Below, piece after piece: positions 16,299-29,786 of a stretch of 64,000 bases of DNA. Location: contig JAIETK010000002.1 of NCBI GenBank assembly GCA_019745325.1, forward strand, positions 1-64,000, written 5' to 3'. The notes below the pieces were generated by a model. The model had not been told where the DNA came from, searched no databases, and saw only the letters and a list, made by a program, of their open reading frames with translations. Origin of the DNA: Nitrosomonas sp. Lineage in GTDB: Bacteria; Pseudomonadota; Gammaproteobacteria; Burkholderiales; Nitrosomonadaceae. How positions within the stretch are numbered: position 1 is the first letter of the stretch; each line of letters opens with the position of its first letter. Position numbers and translations under genes: made by a program.

Positions 16299-18710
16299 TC
16301 AATGCTTTATGACGGCTTCAATAATCTGTTCTTCCGATCCTGACGGTAATGATGATTGCGGTATGGGCGCGGGAAGCAGCTCCGGCTTATGCTCCAGTGC
16401 TAAATCCAGCACTTGGTCAATCCACTTAACAGGATGAATCGTTAGCTGACTTTTCACGTTTACAGGGATGTCAGCTAAATCCTTAACATTTTGCTCGGGA
16501 ATAATAACCACTTTGATGCCACCACGATGCGCCGCCAGTAATTTTTCTTTCAATCCTCCGATTGGAAGTACTTCCCCCCTCAGAGTTATTTCACCGGTCA
16601 TGGCTACATCAGCACGCACAGCAATATTTGTCAAAGCCGATACCATCGCGACACAAATCCCAATCCCGGCGCTCGGACCGTCTTTCGGCGTTGCGCCTTC
16701 CGGCAAGTGGATATGAATATCGTTCTTTTGATAGAAGTCTTCCGCTAATCCAAATATATGAGCGCGGCTCCGCACCACTGACAATGCTGCTTGTATCGAT
16801 TCTTGCATTACCTCGCCCAGTTTGCCGGTTGTAATGGTTTTTCCCTTGCCGGGCAGCACTACTGCTTCAATCGTTAATAACTCACCTCCGACTTCCGTCC
16901 AGGCCAAACCGGTAACCTGTCCAATTTGATTTTTTTCTTCAGCAATACCGTAAGTATAGCGGCGCACACCCAAGAACTTATCGAGATTCTTGGATGTCAC
17001 GGCCACCTTGCCTTTTCCTTTTTTGAGCAATAACGCTTTTACAGCTTTCCGGCAAATTTTTGAAATTTCCCGCTCCATTGCCCTCACTCCTGCCTCCCTC
17101 GTGTAATAACGGGCAATATCCCTGAGCGCCGATTCTGAGACGGTCAATTCACTCTCTTCAAGCCCGTGATTACGCATTTGCTTGGTTAGCAGGTAACGAG
17201 TAGCAATATTTAATTTTTCGTCTTCCGTATAACCGGATAATTTGATCACCTCCATGCGATCAAGAAGAGCAGGCGGAATATTTAAGGTATTGGCAGTTGC
17301 CACAAACATTACGTCGGATAGATCATATTCCACCTCGATGTAATGATCCACGAAAGTATTATTCTGTTCTGGATCAAGCACTTCAAGCAACGCAGATGAT
17401 GGATCACCTCGAAAATCCATTCCCATTTTATCCACTTCATCAAGCAAAAATAACGGGTTCTTGACCGCAACCTTGCTCATATTCTGTAAAATTTTTCCTG
17501 GCATGGACCCGATATAAGTCCGCCGATGCCCACGAATCTCGGCTTCATCACGCACGCCTCCAAGTGACATACGTACAAATTTCCGATTCGTCGCACGCGC
17601 AATGGACTGACCGAGCGATGTTTTACCTACCCCCGGGGGGCCAACCAGGCAAAGAATCGGAGCTTTCATTTTGCTAACACGTTGTTGAACCGCCAGATAC
17701 TCTACAATTCGCTCTTTAACTTTTTCCAAGCCGTAGTGATCTTTTTCCAGCGCATCCTCGGCGGCTGTCAGATCCTGATTAATTTTATTTTTTTTCTTCC
17801 AAGGCAGGGCCACAAGTGCATCTATATAGTTACGCACGACCGTAGCCTCAGCGGACATCGGTGACATCAACCGCAGCTTCTTTAACTCGGATTCCGCTTT
17901 GGCGAGTGCCTCCTTGGGCATTTGGGCAGCTTTTATTTTTCTTTCTATTTCTTCAATATCAGCACCGTCTTCGCCTTCGCCCAATTCTTTCTGAATGGCT
18001 TTTACTTGCTCATTCAGGTAATAATCACGTTGGCTTTTTTCCATTTGCCGCTTAACTCTGCCGCGGATTCTTTTTTCCACTTGAAGGATATCAAGCTCGG
18101 TCTCCAGTAAACCTAGCAAATGTTCCAGGCGTTTTGGAATATCAAATATTTCAAGAACTTCCTGCTTCTGCTCCAGTTTAAGCGGTAAGTACGCTGCAAT
18201 TGTGTCAACTAAGCGTCCCGCATCATCAATACCACCCATTGATGTAATGATTTCCGGAGGTATTTTTTTATTAAGCTTCACATATTGGTCGAACTGCGCA
18301 AGGATAGCGCGTCGCATTGCTTCCGCTTCCGGATTATCAGCAACATCAATTTCAATCTGCGAAGCCCTTCCGGAATAATGCGTTTCAGAATCAATCAATT
18401 CATGAATACGAGCGCGATAGTTGCCTTCAACTAAAACTTTGACAGTTCCATCGGGGAGCTTGAGCATCTGCAACAAACTGGCAATGCTGCACACTTCATA
18501 GAGATCTTCAGGAGCTGGATCATCCTTCGATGCGACTTTCTGAGCAACAAGAAGGATATTTTTATTTGACTCCATGGCCAACTCAAGTGCTTTAATCGAC
18601 TTTTGTCTCCCAACAAACAATGGAATGACCATATGCGGAAAAACCACCACATCTCGCAAGGGAAGCAACGGCAATATCAACTGTTCGGAGTGCTCTAATA
18701 AAGAATTCAT
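16299..18710 (-). CDS. lon: ATP-dependent Lon protease
   Basis: An 803-residue LonA protease. The N-terminal substrate domain ([23 protein letters not shown]) is followed by a helical linker, an AAA+ module with Walker [10 protein letters not shown] and Walker [11 protein letters not shown], and the peptidase domain. The Ser-Lys dyad is S680 in PKDGPSAG and K723, spaced as in E. coli (S679/K722). It degrades misfolded and selected regulatory proteins in the cytosol. It ends a tig-clpP-clpX-lon series on one strand. The 234-base gap before it, upstream of its start, contains no gene and probably its own promoter. Confidence 0.97.
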   Translation of the reverse strand: MNSLLEHSEQLILPLLPLRDVVVFPHMVIPLFVGRQKSIKALELAMESNKNILLVAQKVASKDDPAPEDLYEVCSIASLLQMLKLPDGTVKVLVEGNYRARIHELIDSETHYSGRASQIEIDVADNPEAEAMRRAILAQFDQYVKLNKKIPPEIITSMGGIDDAGRLVDTIAAYLPLKLEQKQEVLEIFDIPKRLEHLLGLLETELDILQVEKRIRGRVKRQMEKSQRDYYLNEQVKAIQKELGEGEDGADIEEIERKIKAAQMPKEALAKAESELKKLRLMSPMSAEATVVRNYIDALVALPWKKKNKINQDLTAAEDALEKDHYGLEKVKERIVEYLAVQQRVSKMKAPILCLVGPPGVGKTSLGQSIARATNRKFVRMSLGGVRDEAEIRGHRRTYIGSMPGKILQNMSKVAVKNPLFLLDEVDKMGMDFRGDPSSALLEVLDPEQNNTFVDHYIEVEYDLSDVMFVATANTLNIPPALLDRMEVIKLSGYTEDEKLNIATRYLLTKQMRNHGLEESELTVSESALRDIARYYTREAGVRAMEREISKICRKAVKALLLKKGKGKVAVTSKNLDKFLGVRRYTYGIAEEKNQIGQVTGLAWTEVGGELLTIEAVVLPGKGKTITTGKLGEVMQESIQAALSVVRSRAHIFGLAEDFYQKNDIHIHLPEGATPKDGPSAGIGICVAMVSALTNIAVRADVAMTGEITLRGEVLPIGGLKEKLLAAHRGGIKVVIIPEQNVKDLADIPVNVKSQLTIHPVKWIDQVLDLALEHKPELLPAPIPQSSLPSGSEEQIIEAVIKH

Positions 18711-18944
18711 ATCGGCTTTATAAAATTTATGACTATTTGTGAAATTATATGCACAACTCGGAGAAACTCGGCATTTACAATAACAATAACGGCTACACTA
18801 GCATAGAAACATCGGCTTTAATCGGGCAATTAGACGTGTAAATACGTAATAATTACCCTTTATCACGACTTCCTATAAATACCGTTTGGAGAAACCCGGC
18901 AATTACTGCCATTATCAACTTTTGTTCAGCTCACTAACCGGCTA
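18711..18944. other. Intergenic region between clpX and lon, no gene seen
   Basis: AT-rich spacer with two similar short stretches (GAGAAACTCGGCATTTAC near 18762 and GAGAAACCCGGCAATTAC near 18891) in the same orientation. No terminator hairpin or sigma-32 promoter could be recognised. It should contain the lon promoter. Confidence 0.4.
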
Positions 18945-20219
18945 TTATTTAGAACGCTTAGCTACTTTGGGTTGATCCGAATAGATTAAAATCGGTTTAA
19001 TATCATCACTCGACGAGTTGTAATCAATCACAACCTTTGAAACATTATCCAACGATGGCAAATCGTACATAATATCCAGTAATATCTCTTCCAAAATGGA
19101 GCGAAGCCCGCGAGCGCCTGTTTTCCGGGTCAGAGCACTTTTTGCGATGGACTTGAGGGCTGGTTCCCGGAACTCAAGATCAACCCCTTCCATATTGAAC
19201 ATCTTCCAATATTGTTTAACCAGTGCATTTTTTGGTTCTGTCAGAATCTGAATCAGTGCTGCTTCATTGAGTTCTTCCAGTGTTGCAACAACCGGCAAAC
19301 GTCCGACGAATTCAGGTATCAATCCGAATTTCACGAGATCTTCCGGCTCAACTTGTTGTAAAACTTTGTTCACATTACCACTCGCTGTACTTTTCACCTC
19401 AACGCCAAACCCGATTCCGCCTTTTTCGGTACGTGCTCTGATCACCTTATCCAATCCATCAAATGCACCACCGCAAATAAAGAGAATGTTTGTTGTGTCG
19501 ACTTGAATAAACTCTTGATTGGGATGTTTCCGGCCTCCTTGAGGGGGAACCATGGCAATTGTTCCCTCGATCAATTTCAGCAACGCTTGTTGCACGCCTT
19601 CACCGGATACATCGCGTGTTATCGAGGGGTTATCAGATTTTCGAGAAATTTTATCGATCTCGTCAATGTATACAATCCCGCGTTGCGCTTTCTCTGCATC
19701 ATAATTACACTTTTGCAACAATTTCTGAATGATATTTTCGACATCTTCACCAACATAACCAGCTTCCGTTAGAGCTGTTGCATCGGCCATAATAAATGGC
19801 ACGTCCAGTAACCGGGCCAGCGTTTGCGCGAGTAATGTCTTACCAGATCCAGTAGGCCCAACCAGCAATATATTGCTTTTTGACAACTCGATATCATCAC
19901 CGTCTTCCGATTTAACGACGTTTCTTAAACGCTTGTAATGATTATAAACTGCGACAGAAAGTATCTTTTTCGCCGATTCTTGTCCAATTACATATTGATC
20001 AAGTATTTGGCATATCTCACGGGGAACAGGCAAATTTGATTTAACCAGTTTTGTGGCTTCATCACCTTGCATTTCTTCACGGATAATGTCATTGCAAAGA
20101 TCAATACATTCATCGCAAATAAATACCGAAGGACCTGCAATGAGCTTTCGTACCTCATGCTGACTCTTGCCGCAAAAAGAACAATAAAGAAGTTTTTCAC
20201 CACTCGTTTTGTCTGGCAT
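18945..20219 (-). CDS. clpX: ClpX, ATPase and specificity subunit of ClpXP
   Basis: A 424-residue AAA+ unfoldase. The N-terminal C4 zinc-binding domain has C13, C16, C35 and C38 ([17 protein letters not shown]). The AAA+ core has Walker [14 protein letters not shown] and Walker [10 protein letters not shown]. The ClpP-docking IGF-type loop lies in GGIGFGVEV, near residue 270. ClpX forms a hexamer that unfolds tagged proteins and feeds them to ClpP, encoded 71 bases upstream. Length and motifs are complete. Confidence 0.97.
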   Translation of the reverse strand: MPDKTSGEKLLYCSFCGKSQHEVRKLIAGPSVFICDECIDLCNDIIREEMQGDEATKLVKSNLPVPREICQILDQYVIGQESAKKILSVAVYNHYKRLRNVVKSEDGDDIELSKSNILLVGPTGSGKTLLAQTLARLLDVPFIMADATALTEAGYVGEDVENIIQKLLQKCNYDAEKAQRGIVYIDEIDKISRKSDNPSITRDVSGEGVQQALLKLIEGTIAMVPPQGGRKHPNQEFIQVDTTNILFICGGAFDGLDKVIRARTEKGGIGFGVEVKSTASGNVNKVLQQVEPEDLVKFGLIPEFVGRLPVVATLEELNEAALIQILTEPKNALVKQYWKMFNMEGVDLEFREPALKSIAKSALTRKTGARGLRSILEEILLDIMYDLPSLDNVSKVVIDYNSSSDDIKPILIYSDQPKVAKRSK

Positions 20220-20290
20220 ATTCTTTTTCCACCGTAATGAGTTTAACGACTCTTATCTTGAATAAAAATAAAACAAGAAATCCCACTTAC

Positions 20291-20929
20291 CTAAGCACTT
20301 TCATCTCTATGCGACAATACTGCGTCCACTAAACCGTAATTAACTGATTCAGTTGCACTCATAAAGTTATCACGATCTGTATCCTTTTCAACTTCCGAAA
20401 CAGAGCGCCCTGTATGTTTTGCAAGAATTTCATTTAGACGCGCTTTAAGGTATAAAATTTCCCGTGCATGTATTTCAATGTCAGAGGCTTGCCCTTGAAA
20501 GCCCCCCAGCGGTTGATGAATCATGACGCGCGAATTGGGCAGGCAGTATCGTTTTCCTTTGGCGCCGGCAGTTAATAACAATGCTCCCATGCTTGCTGCT
20601 TGCCCGATACATAAAGTACTAACATCCGGTTTGATATATTGCATCGTATCGTATATCGCCATACCGGCAGACACCATTCCCCCGGGAGAATTAATATAAA
20701 AATAAATATCTTTCTCGGAATTCTCTGATTCAAGGAATAATAACTGCGCAACTATCAGATTCGCACTCGATTCCGTAACCGGACCTACTAGAAATATTAC
20801 TCTCTCTTTTAGTAATCGCGAATAGATGTCGTACGCTCGCTCACCTCTTCCGCTCGACTCAATGACCATTGGGATTAGCCCCAGATTCATTGGTTCCATA
20901 TTTTTTACATCATTATTTAATTGGATCAT
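20291..20929 (-). CDS. clpP: ClpP proteolytic subunit
   Basis: A 212-residue serine protease that forms the tetradecameric chamber of ClpXP. The catalytic triad is S113 (GQAASMGA), H138 (MIHQP) and D187 (DTDRDNF), with spacing identical to E. coli. I choose the ATG at 20929, which begins right after the trigger-factor stop codon at 20931, over the ATG at 20956 that would overlap tig. GGGA about 11 bases upstream may serve as ribosome-binding site. A short N-terminal propeptide (about 15 residues before GLIPMVIE) is expected to be removed. Cotranscription with tig is very likely. Confidence 0.95.
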   Translation of the reverse strand: MIQLNNDVKNMEPMNLGLIPMVIESSGRGERAYDIYSRLLKERVIFLVGPVTESSANLIVAQLLFLESENSEKDIYFYINSPGGMVSAGMAIYDTMQYIKPDVSTLCIGQAASMGALLLTAGAKGKRYCLPNSRVMIHQPLGGFQGQASDIEIHAREILYLKARLNEILAKHTGRSVSEVEKDTDRDNFMSATESVNYGLVDAVLSHRDESA

Positions 20930-20930
20930 T

Positions 20931-22238
20931 TCAAGAGATTCCCATGAACTCATCAAAAGTAGCCGGTTTATTGATCTGTTTTATTTTTCCCAAAGCCCAA
21001 TTTACAACGTTTTCTTCTAATGCAAGCGACTCAGCTTCCTGCAAGCGCTCAGGAGAAGCATAATGCCATTTTACTACTTGTTCGGGATTTTCATAACTCT
21101 GCGCCACGTCCTCAATAATGCTGCGCACTTGTTCTGATGTAGCTTTAAGCGCATGTTCTTTAACAAGTTCTGATAAAATGAGACCTAGCTTGATGCGATA
21201 CTCCGCTTTTCCCTTAAACAGATCCGCCGACAACGGAATCTCTTTGGATTTCATACCACGCGCTTCGAGATCTTTCCTCGCATCCTGCATCAGCCGCTCA
21301 ATTTCTTGGTTGATCAAAATATTCGGCACCTCCAGCGGGGTACTGTCCAGCAATACCTGCATAACCTGCTCTTTAAGTTTTGCCCTGACTCTTCTGGAAA
21401 CTTCACGTTCAAGATCTTTTTGTATTCCATCTCGTAGTTTTTTCAAATCACCGTCATCGATACCCAATGATTTGGCAAGATCCGCGTCTACTTCAGGTAT
21501 TATTGGCTCTTCAAGCAAAATAAGCGTAACTTCGAAAGTAACGGTTTTTCCCGCAAGATCTTTATTATGGTAATCTTCCGGAAAAATGACATCAAATGAT
21601 TTATTGTTTCCTGGCTTCATGCCAATCAATGAGTTCTCAAAATCCTTAAGAAACTTCCCGTCACCGATAATCAATTGCACATCGTTAGCTGTTCCACCAG
21701 TGAAATCCTTTCCATCGATCGTACCACGATAATTTATCTTGACCCGGTCACCCGCTTTTGCTTCTCGGTCAATGGATTGATAGGTTGTGCGCTGTTTACA
21801 AATCATCTCCAGCGTTTTATCAATATCCGCTTCTGACAGGCGGACTTCAGGCCGCTCGATACTGTGTTGGCTTAAATCGCCCAACGCAACGACGGGATAA
21901 ATTTCAAATGTGGCACTGATAGTATATAGTGTTGCAGTATCATCACCTGAGAGCTTCTCTTCAAAACGGGGATAACCCACGACTTGCAAATTATGCTCCT
22001 TGACCATTTCCTTAAATTCTTTGTGCACGGCATCATTCAATACATCTTGCTGCACCTGCGCACCGTACATTTGCACAACTATTTTCAAAGGAACTTTTCC
22101 TGGCCGAAAGCCTTGCAACCTCGTTGTTTTCGCAATCTGCTTCAATCGACTATCAATTTCGCTTTGCAAATTTTCTCGAGAAATCGTGATATCAAAACGG
22201 CGCTCCAGTGCACCTAGATTTTCTACATTTGATCCCAT
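20931..22238 (-). CDS. tig: Trigger factor, ribosome-associated chaperone and prolyl isomerase
   Basis: A 435-residue protein with the three trigger-factor parts. The N-terminal ribosome-binding domain has [12 protein letters not shown], close to the usual GFRxGKxP signature. The FKBP-type isomerase domain (residues about 160-245) includes [21 protein letters not shown] helical C-terminal chaperone domain completes it. It binds nascent chains at the ribosome exit tunnel. It heads the tig-clpP-clpX run, and a tRNA-Leu gene lies 100 bases upstream on the same strand. Confidence 0.96.
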   Translation of the reverse strand: MGSNVENLGALERRFDITISRENLQSEIDSRLKQIAKTTRLQGFRPGKVPLKIVVQMYGAQVQQDVLNDAVHKEFKEMVKEHNLQVVGYPRFEEKLSGDDTATLYTISATFEIYPVVALGDLSQHSIERPEVRLSEADIDKTLEMICKQRTTYQSIDREAKAGDRVKINYRGTIDGKDFTGGTANDVQLIIGDGKFLKDFENSLIGMKPGNNKSFDVIFPEDYHNKDLAGKTVTFEVTLILLEEPIIPEVDADLAKSLGIDDGDLKKLRDGIQKDLEREVSRRVRAKLKEQVMQVLLDSTPLEVPNILINQEIERLMQDARKDLEARGMKSKEIPLSADLFKGKAEYRIKLGLILSELVKEHALKATSEQVRSIIEDVAQSYENPEQVVKWHYASPERLQEAESLALEENVVNWALGKIKQINKPATFDEFMGIS

Positions 22239-22338
22239 TAAAATTCCTGATTGATTAACTATTTTTAGAAATATTCTTTTTTAGCTGACAATTATTCGTT
22301 TCAAATTAATAAAACGAGTTCTCAGCAGTCATCCCATT

Positions 22339-22423
<85 letters not shown>

Positions 22424-22498
22424 AATTCCTGATATTTTAGGAGATTATACCGATTAATCCCGCCAACCGCAGCCGGATCGTCTAATCCAAGCGTATCG

Positions 22499-23245
22499 CT
22501 AACAATAAAAAGTCTGGCCACTGATGCCTTTGCTATCAGGTCCCATCAAATACAGGTAATTCTGCATTAAGTCATCGGGTTGCCGTATGGCGCTTTTAAG
22601 TTCACCAGGATGAGTTTTAATTCGCTGAGGCGAATTCACGATCCCTGGCACGATGCTATTGATGCGGAGGTTAGGCATTGTTTCCCACTCATCCGCTTGA
22701 ATCCTTACCAACGCTTCAATGCCAGCTTTAGCTACCGCAAAACCGCCCCAATAAGCGGCAGGCTGATTGCCTTGTGTGCTTGAAGTCATGATCACGCTCG
22801 CATCAGGTGAAGCCTTCAGTAATGGGAGACACGCTTTCGTGACTGCAAAAGGTGCAATCACATTGATTTGGAATATCACTCGCCATTGCGCAGCCGTTTG
22901 ATACTCTAATGGACTCAAGTCATATAGAAAAGCTGCATTATGCAAGATTCCATCCAGCCGCCCCAGCTGCTCCCCGATTGCCTGAGCTAACACGGCGTAA
23001 TCCTTTTCTTCTGCACGCTCGAAGTCTAATGGAAAAATTAATGCCTGAGCTTTACCGATGGCTTCGATCTCATCATAAACGCTCTCCAATTTCTTGACTT
23101 TCCGGCCGTGAAGAATCACCGTTGCCCCATGACGCGCATAGGTTAACGCCGCCGCACGGCCCAGACCTTGTCCCGCACCTGTAACAAGAATCACTCGATC
23201 CTTAAGCAGATCTTCAGACGCAGAATAGTTTTCCGATAGGTTCAT
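22499..23245 (-). CDS. SDR-family oxidoreductase, YciK-like, lacking the catalytic tyrosine
   Basis: A 248-residue short-chain dehydrogenase-fold protein. The nucleotide motif is TGAGQGLGR (22-30) and HNAA (102-105) marks the classical SDR core. The active-site Ser is S156 (MTSSTQGN). The YxxxK motif reads FAVAK (F169-K173): Phe replaces the catalytic Tyr, exactly 13 residues after S156. The surrounding AYWGGF segment is typical of the YciK subfamily, whose function is uncertain. Either the enzyme is non-classical or it serves as a binding protein. It is an isolated gene between tRNA-Leu and groEL. Confidence 0.82.
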   Translation of the reverse strand: MNLSENYSASEDLLKDRVILVTGAGQGLGRAAALTYARHGATVILHGRKVKKLESVYDEIEAIGKAQALIFPLDFERAEEKDYAVLAQAIGEQLGRLDGILHNAAFLYDLSPLEYQTAAQWRVIFQINVIAPFAVTKACLPLLKASPDASVIMTSSTQGNQPAAYWGGFAVAKAGIEALVRIQADEWETMPNLRINSIVPGIVNSPQRIKTHPGELKSAIRQPDDLMQNYLYLMGPDSKGISGQTFYC

Positions 23246-23332
23246 AACTTAGAATTTATCATGTTAAATTATTTTTTAATCAAAAATTACAATTGAAAAG
23301 CCCTTGATATTCCATCGATCGATAGATTCGCC

Positions 23333-23368
23333 ATAAAAAAACAGACCCCAAAATAATCGGGGTCTGTT
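23333..23368 (-). terminator. Rho-independent terminator of groEL
   Basis: A 10-bp stem AACAGACCCC / GGGGTCTGTT (23340-23349 and 23359-23368) with a 9-base loop, followed on the minus strand by a T-run. It lies 42 bases after the groEL stop. Confidence 0.93.
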
Positions 23369-23409
23369 TAATATCGTGAAGTTGGATTCTACAGTTATGG
23401 ATATTGCTG

Positions 23410-25071
<1,662 letters not shown>

Positions 25072-25121
25072 CTAATCTCTCAACAATACATTATCTATAG
25101 CAAGTCACCGAACCGACGCAA

Positions 25122-25412
25122 TTAACCTTCAATCACACCCATAATATCTTCTTCTCTCATGACTAATAGTTCTTCGCCATGAACTTTAACCGTCTGACCG
25201 GCATATTTCCCGAACAATACTTTATCGCCCACTTTAACTTCCATTGGGCACAGTTTTCCATCGTCGCCCATTTTTCCTTTGCCAACAGCCAAGATCTCAC
25301 CTTGATCTGGTTTTTCCGCCGCCGAATCGGGAATTACGATACCCGACGCGGTCTTACGTTCATCTTCCAATCGCTTGACAACCACACGATCATGCAAAGG
25401 ACGAATTTTCAT
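25122..25412 (-). CDS. groES: Co-chaperonin GroES (Cpn10)
   Basis: A 96-residue lid of the GroEL chamber. It starts [18 protein letters not shown] and ends with [17 protein letters not shown], both typical. The mobile loop that contacts GroEL is [14 protein letters not shown]. The ATG at 25412 is preceded by CAGGAGAAAACAGT; a longer upstream frame exists but lacks this site and family similarity. The promoter region carries a sigma-32 promoter and a CIRCE operator. Confidence 0.97.
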   Translation of the reverse strand: MKIRPLHDRVVVKRLEDERKTASGIVIPDSAAEKPDQGEILAVGKGKMGDDGKLCPMEVKVGDKVLFGKYAGQTVKVHGEELLVMREEDIMGVIEG

Positions 25413-25523
25413 ACTGTTTTCTCCTGTAAAAATAATGGATCCCATATTAGATGCCGCCATGTGACAGCACATTTTTCTTGCAATTACCAAACAGTCAGGG
25501 TGCCAATACAGATAAACATAGTG

Positions 25524-25550
25524 TTAGCACTCTCAAACCATGAGTGCTGA
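25524..25550 (-). promoter_or_regulatory. CIRCE operator (HrcA binding site) of groESL
   Basis: TTAGCACTC (25524-25532), nine bases, then GAGTGCTGA (25542-25550). The consensus is TTAGCACTC-N9-GAGTGCTAA, so there is one mismatch. It sits immediately downstream of the sigma-32 promoter, where HrcA bound to it would block groESL transcription at normal temperature. Confidence 0.93.
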
Positions 25551-25579
25551 TAATAGGGATTGTGCTTCAGAATTTCAAG
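25550..25579 (-). promoter_or_regulatory. Sigma-32 heat-shock promoter of groESL
   Basis: Read on the minus strand, CTTGAAA (25579-25573), a 14-base spacer and CCCTATTAT (25558-25550) match the heat-shock sigma consensus CTTGAAA-N(11-16)-CCCCATNT closely. It directly abuts the CIRCE element, so groESL should be both activated by RpoH and repressed by HrcA. Confidence 0.85.
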
Positions 25580-25746
25580 GGCCGGCAGTAAAAAAAATCA
25601 CAACCCATTAAATCTAAGATCTATTTCAAATCGATAAGGATTGGAATGCCGCAGGTTAACAGTGGCGCAGCTTGCAATAATTAAGCGATAGCCGCGGTGA
25701 ATACGGAAACTGGGTAAACGTTCGAAGCTAAAAAGCCAAAATCGCT

Positions 25747-26841
25747 CTAACCGGTAATGACCCCGCCGCCCAGGCACACTTTACTTTCGTAAATCACGAC
25801 CGATTGACCGGGCGTCACAGCCCATTGGTTTTGGGCAAAATCGACCTGGCAATACTCCGGCGTCAAAACACTAATTGCGCATGGCGCATCGGCTTGGCGA
25901 TAACGGGTCTTGGCGGCGTAGACCCAATTGCAATGGGGCGCTTTCCCGCTGATCCAGGTTAAATCCGTGGCGCTGAGCGATGGTTTAAATAAATCCGGAT
26001 GATCATGACCCTGAACAACAATCAGCACATTCCGGGTCATATCCTTGGCGGACACGAACCACGGCTCATCGGTACCGCTGCGTGTGCCGCCGATACCCAG
26101 CCCTTGCCGTTGTCCGATGGTGTAATACATCAATCCGAGATGCCGGCCAATCACTTGACCATCAGGGGTCTGAATTTCGCCGGGCTCATGCGGCAAATAG
26201 CGATTGAGAAATTCCCGGAACGGACGCTCCCCGATAAAACAAATGCCGGTGCTATCTTTCTTTGAAAAATTGGGCAGATTGGCTTGCTTCGCGATAGCGC
26301 GCACCTCGCGCTTATACAGATGCCCGATTGGAAAAAGCGTATTCGCCAGTTGCGCCTGACTCAACCGGTACAAGAAGTAGCTTTGATCCTTACTGCCGTC
26401 TTCACCTTTCAGCAACTGAAAAGACTTATCGATCTTGCGTACCTGCGCATAATGTCCGGTTGCAATATAATCCGCTCCCAGTTTATTGGCGTGATCCAGA
26501 AAAGCCTTGAATTTAATTTCGGCGTTGCATAGCACATCGGGATTCGGCGTCCGGCCGGCCTGATATTCCGCGAGAAAATGCGAAAAAACCCGCTCTTTAT
26601 ACTCCGCCGAAAAATTCACGACTTCAATCGGAATATCGATCACATCCGCAACCGACACCGCATCCAGAAAATCCTGGCGGGAAGAGCAATAATCGTCGGT
26701 ATCGTCATCTTCCCAATTCTTCATGAACAGACCCACCACATCATAGCCTTGTTGCTTCAACAAATAAGCGGCAACGGAAGAATCAACACCGCCGGACATG
26801 CCGACCACCACCCGGTATTTTTTCGTCGAATCAGGATTCAT
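25747..26841 (-). CDS. mnmA: tRNA-specific 2-thiouridylase MnmA
   Basis: A 364-residue enzyme that makes 2-thiouridine at position 34 of tRNA-Lys, Glu and Gln. PP-loop GMSGGVDSS (14-22) activates the uridine with ATP. The two catalytic cysteines are in VLCNAEIKF (near 107) and [12 protein letters not shown] (near 205). The start at 26841 ([18 protein letters not shown]) overlaps the upstream Nudix stop by 11 bases; an earlier in-frame start only adds sequence from the Nudix gene. Translational coupling with the Nudix gene is likely. Confidence 0.95.
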   Translation of the reverse strand: MNPDSTKKYRVVVGMSGGVDSSVAAYLLKQQGYDVVGLFMKNWEDDDTDDYCSSRQDFLDAVSVADVIDIPIEVVNFSAEYKERVFSHFLAEYQAGRTPNPDVLCNAEIKFKAFLDHANKLGADYIATGHYAQVRKIDKSFQLLKGEDGSKDQSYFLYRLSQAQLANTLFPIGHLYKREVRAIAKQANLPNFSKKDSTGICFIGERPFREFLNRYLPHEPGEIQTPDGQVIGRHLGLMYYTIGQRQGLGIGGTRSGTDEPWFVSAKDMTRNVLIVVQGHDHPDLFKPSLSATDLTWISGKAPHCNWVYAAKTRYRQADAPCAISVLTPEYCQVDFAQNQWAVTPGQSVVIYESKVCLGGGVITG

Positions 26842-27286
26842 AATGTGCCAGCAATTCCAGCGGATAGCGCTTGCCGGTCCGGTGATCGCGGATGCACTGC
26901 ATGACCAGCGGACTGCGATGTCGCTGGCTTTCTTGCATGATCTCATCAAAACTCAGCCAAACCGCGCGGACAATGCCGGTATCAAGCACCCGCAGCGGGT
27001 CATGATGCGTAACCCGGCCACCGAACGCAAAACGGATATAAGTAATGCCGGCGCGCTGCGAATGCCACTGATAAATACCCAGCAAATAATCGGGCACAAA
27101 GGTATAAGCGGTCTCCTCGAGCGTTTCCCGGATAGCGCCCTGAATAATCGATTCGTCAGGATCCAAATGTCCCGCCGGTTGATTGAAAAACAAACCGAGA
27201 CCGGCTTCGGGTTCTTCTTCAACCAGCAAATACTTGCCATCTTGTTCAACGACAGTCGCAACCGTCACACTGGGTTTCCAGATCAT
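26831..27286 (-). CDS. Nudix hydrolase, NudJ-like
   Basis: A 151-residue pyrophosphohydrolase. The Nudix box reads [20 protein letters not shown] followed by TAYTF, fitting Gx5Ex7REUxEExGU except that the last Gly is Ala, as in NudJ-type enzymes. NudJ hydrolyses nucleoside diphosphates and triphosphates and thiamin pyrophosphate intermediates. It overlaps the start of mnmA, an arrangement also seen in other proteobacteria. Substrate here is inferred from family. Confidence 0.87.
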   Translation of the reverse strand: MIWKPSVTVATVVEQDGKYLLVEEEPEAGLGLFFNQPAGHLDPDESIIQGAIRETLEETAYTFVPDYLLGIYQWHSQRAGITYIRFAFGGRVTHHDPLRVLDTGIVRAVWLSFDEIMQESQRHRSPLVMQCIRDHRTGKRYPLELLAHYES

Positions 27287-27419
27287 AGATTTTTAACGAA
27301 ATGAAAAAACGAGGGAGCCATGCGTCTCATTGCAGCGCATATGCCATGCTTGCTAGCAATTATCGCATTGATACGATATTTCCGGTTACGATTAATTGCT
27401 ACCATGGCAACTTTCCCGG

Positions 27420-29222
27420 TCAGGACAAACGAGCCGGAGCATATTGCTGCAGTACTTTCTCCAGTTGTTCATAATTGAAAGGCTTGCTGAGGTGCGCATT
27501 CATTCCAGCGTCAAAACACTCGTTCCTGATATGTTCAAAGGCATGCGCTGTCAACGCCACGATGGGAATCGGCAGCTTGTTTTGTTGCTGCTCCAAGCTG
27601 CGTATCCGCCGCGTTGCTTCAAACCCGTCCATCACCGGCATGTTGCAATCCATCAGAATCAAATTGAACGTCTGGGTCTGATAAGCGTGAATCGCTTCCG
27701 CACCGTCGGCGGTCATCACCACTTCACATTGCATCCGCTCCAGCATCGCTTTACTGATCATCTGATTGACCTGATTGTCTTCCACCACCAATACTCGCGG
27801 ACGGTACTCGCCGGCAGCCTTGAACCCGATTCCGCCCGGATCGTTCTCCCCCTCTGCGGCAATCTCAGCGCCCGCAACTTGCAATGGAATCCGTGCGCAA
27901 AATTGCGACCCCTTGCCAATCTCGCTCATTAATGAAATTTCCCCTCCCATTAATGTCAGCAAATTACGCGTAATCGCCAACCCCAATCCGGCTCCATGGA
28001 TATGCCGGGTAGTTTCGCCAACCTGTGTGAATTCTTCGAATAAGCGCGTTTGGTTCTCGGCGGAAATACCGGTCCCGGTATCCGTTACCGTCATTTCCAA
28101 TTCCACGCGATCTTTCCCGGGCACCGGCTGGCATTGCACCGACAGCTTTACTTCCCCCTGTTGCGTGAATTTAAACGCATTTCCGAGCAAATTAAATAGA
28201 ATTTGCTTAATCCGGTCCGGATCGCCGATCAACCGGCACTGACTTGTACCATCGCGAATCACAACAAAATTCAGCGACGTCTCTTTGGCTTTCTGTTGAA
28301 ACAACAATTCGACGTCGGTAAGCAGAAGATCCAGATCAAATGGACGATTCGCGATCGTCAGCTTGTGCGCTTCGATTTTCGCAAAATCCAGAATATCGTC
28401 GATAACGCGTAACAGCGTCCGCCCGGAATCGCGAATGACATTCAAATATTTTTTTTGTTCAGGGTTTAAAGCGGTCATTGCCATTAATTCGGTCATACCC
28501 AGAACACCGTTCATCGGCGTCCGGATCTCATGACTCATTGCCGCCAAAAACGCCGATTTGGCTTTATTGGCATTCTCCGCTTGCAAGCGCGCCTGCTCCA
28601 GATCATCCGCCTGTTGTTGCAGTAAAACCGCCTGTTCCCTCGCAATCCAATAATTCTGATGCTGCAACTTACCGTTGTGAATCAGAAAAATAAAATAAGC
28701 CAAACCGATCGTCATCAATACCCACCGGCCTTCATCGGGAATAAATATGGCCAACCCAGCAAGGCTCGGCAAATAAATCAACACGGCAAAAGCCAGCATC
28801 AGACGAATCCGGGGTGAAATAGCCGCAATGCCGCCTGCGACAAACCCTACGGTAGCAATGACCGCCAGCGCCGCACCGGTGTCGATTGTCTGAATGGAAA
28901 AGAAAATCCAAACCAGCAAACCACCCCACGTAATAGCCGTTGCCACATAGATGGCGGCAATCGCGAACTCCAGCATCGCTTGCTTTTCATCACTGAATTT
29001 CGATGCATAGCGGTAGATCACCAGCCGTAAGATCGCCAATACAATGAAAAGAGCATCAAAACCAAAAATGTAGGACTGTGCCGCTAATTCCGGAGACATC
29101 AGCAGCGTAGCGCTGCAACACAGCACATAGAACAAACCGCCTAGCCGCATACGCTGCACCATGTCTTGATTGGTGTTCGTTCGTACCGCTTCAAGGCGGG
29201 CCACCTCAGGATCCGACCACAT
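27420..29222 (-). CDS. Hybrid sensor histidine kinase / response regulator
   Basis: A 600-residue inner-membrane protein. Residues 25-185 hold about six transmembrane helices with short loops and no periplasmic sensor domain. A coiled coil (195-222) leads to the HisKA domain with phospho-acceptor H231 ([13 protein letters not shown]). The ATPase domain has N-box LLGNAFKFT and G-boxes DTGTGIS and GAGLGLAI. The C-terminal receiver domain has D525 ([11 protein letters not shown]) and K580 (LSKPF). There is no output domain or partner regulator nearby, so it probably passes phosphate to an Hpt protein elsewhere, as in BarA-type relays. The stimulus may be sensed within the membrane. Confidence 0.88.
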   Translation of the reverse strand: MWSDPEVARLEAVRTNTNQDMVQRMRLGGLFYVLCCSATLLMSPELAAQSYIFGFDALFIVLAILRLVIYRYASKFSDEKQAMLEFAIAAIYVATAITWGGLLVWIFFSIQTIDTGAALAVIATVGFVAGGIAAISPRIRLMLAFAVLIYLPSLAGLAIFIPDEGRWVLMTIGLAYFIFLIHNGKLQHQNYWIAREQAVLLQQQADDLEQARLQAENANKAKSAFLAAMSHEIRTPMNGVLGMTELMAMTALNPEQKKYLNVIRDSGRTLLRVIDDILDFAKIEAHKLTIANRPFDLDLLLTDVELLFQQKAKETSLNFVVIRDGTSQCRLIGDPDRIKQILFNLLGNAFKFTQQGEVKLSVQCQPVPGKDRVELEMTVTDTGTGISAENQTRLFEEFTQVGETTRHIHGAGLGLAITRNLLTLMGGEISLMSEIGKGSQFCARIPLQVAGAEIAAEGENDPGGIGFKAAGEYRPRVLVVEDNQVNQMISKAMLERMQCEVVMTADGAEAIHAYQTQTFNLILMDCNMPVMDGFEATRRIRSLEQQQNKLPIPIVALTAHAFEHIRNECFDAGMNAHLSKPFNYEQLEKVLQQYAPARLS

Positions 29223-29421
29223 ATATGCCCTTCATGAATGCATTTTCTGAAATTGTATCCGAAGAACCGGCGTAACCGGTAAAAGGCTGAAAACCAGCAG
29301 CACATCGGATCGAACGATTCATTCTGCAACTTCCTGGCCGAAACGCTGCAGAAATAAATTACGCTTGAAGCAACTAGCCAAAATCAGCGCTAAAAGGTAT
29401 GATGCGCAACTGATGAAGCAA

Positions 29422-29512
29422 GGAGGTGTGGCCGAGCTGGTTTAAGGCAGCAGTCTTGAAAACTGCCGTAGGGGTGACTCTACCGTGAGTTCGAATCTCA
29501 CCGCCTCCGCCA
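29422..29512 (+). tRNA. tRNA-Ser (anticodon UGA)
   Basis: A class II tRNA with acceptor GGAGGTG/CGCCTCC, discriminator G and encoded CCA (29510-29512). The anticodon stem GCAGT/ACTGC holds the loop CTTGAAA, anticodon UGA. A long variable arm (CGTAGGGGTGACTCTACC) and T-arm GAGTTCGAATCTC follow. It is immediately upstream of the accessory rnlAB region; I found no repeat of its 3' end downstream that would mark an att site. Confidence 0.96.
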
Positions 29513-29786
29513 ATAAAAACAAATTCCTATGCAGCATCGACCAACACGCACAAAGCGCTTGCAAAAGTAGACGAGAAGTTCCATTAGTTGGATCTTCTTT
29601 GCAGTAGGGCAAAACTGGTAGTGCAAGCACACTATAAGCAACCTATAACAGCAACCATTGTCTTTCTTGTTTAGTAAAGAAATATAAAAATCAGCCAGTT
29701 AGTGTTCAGCGGTTCTGCGATATGATGGAATCTGTGTTCTTGTGTTGCGTCTTATGGGCAGCAAGAGCCTTTCGGGGTAAAGGAAG

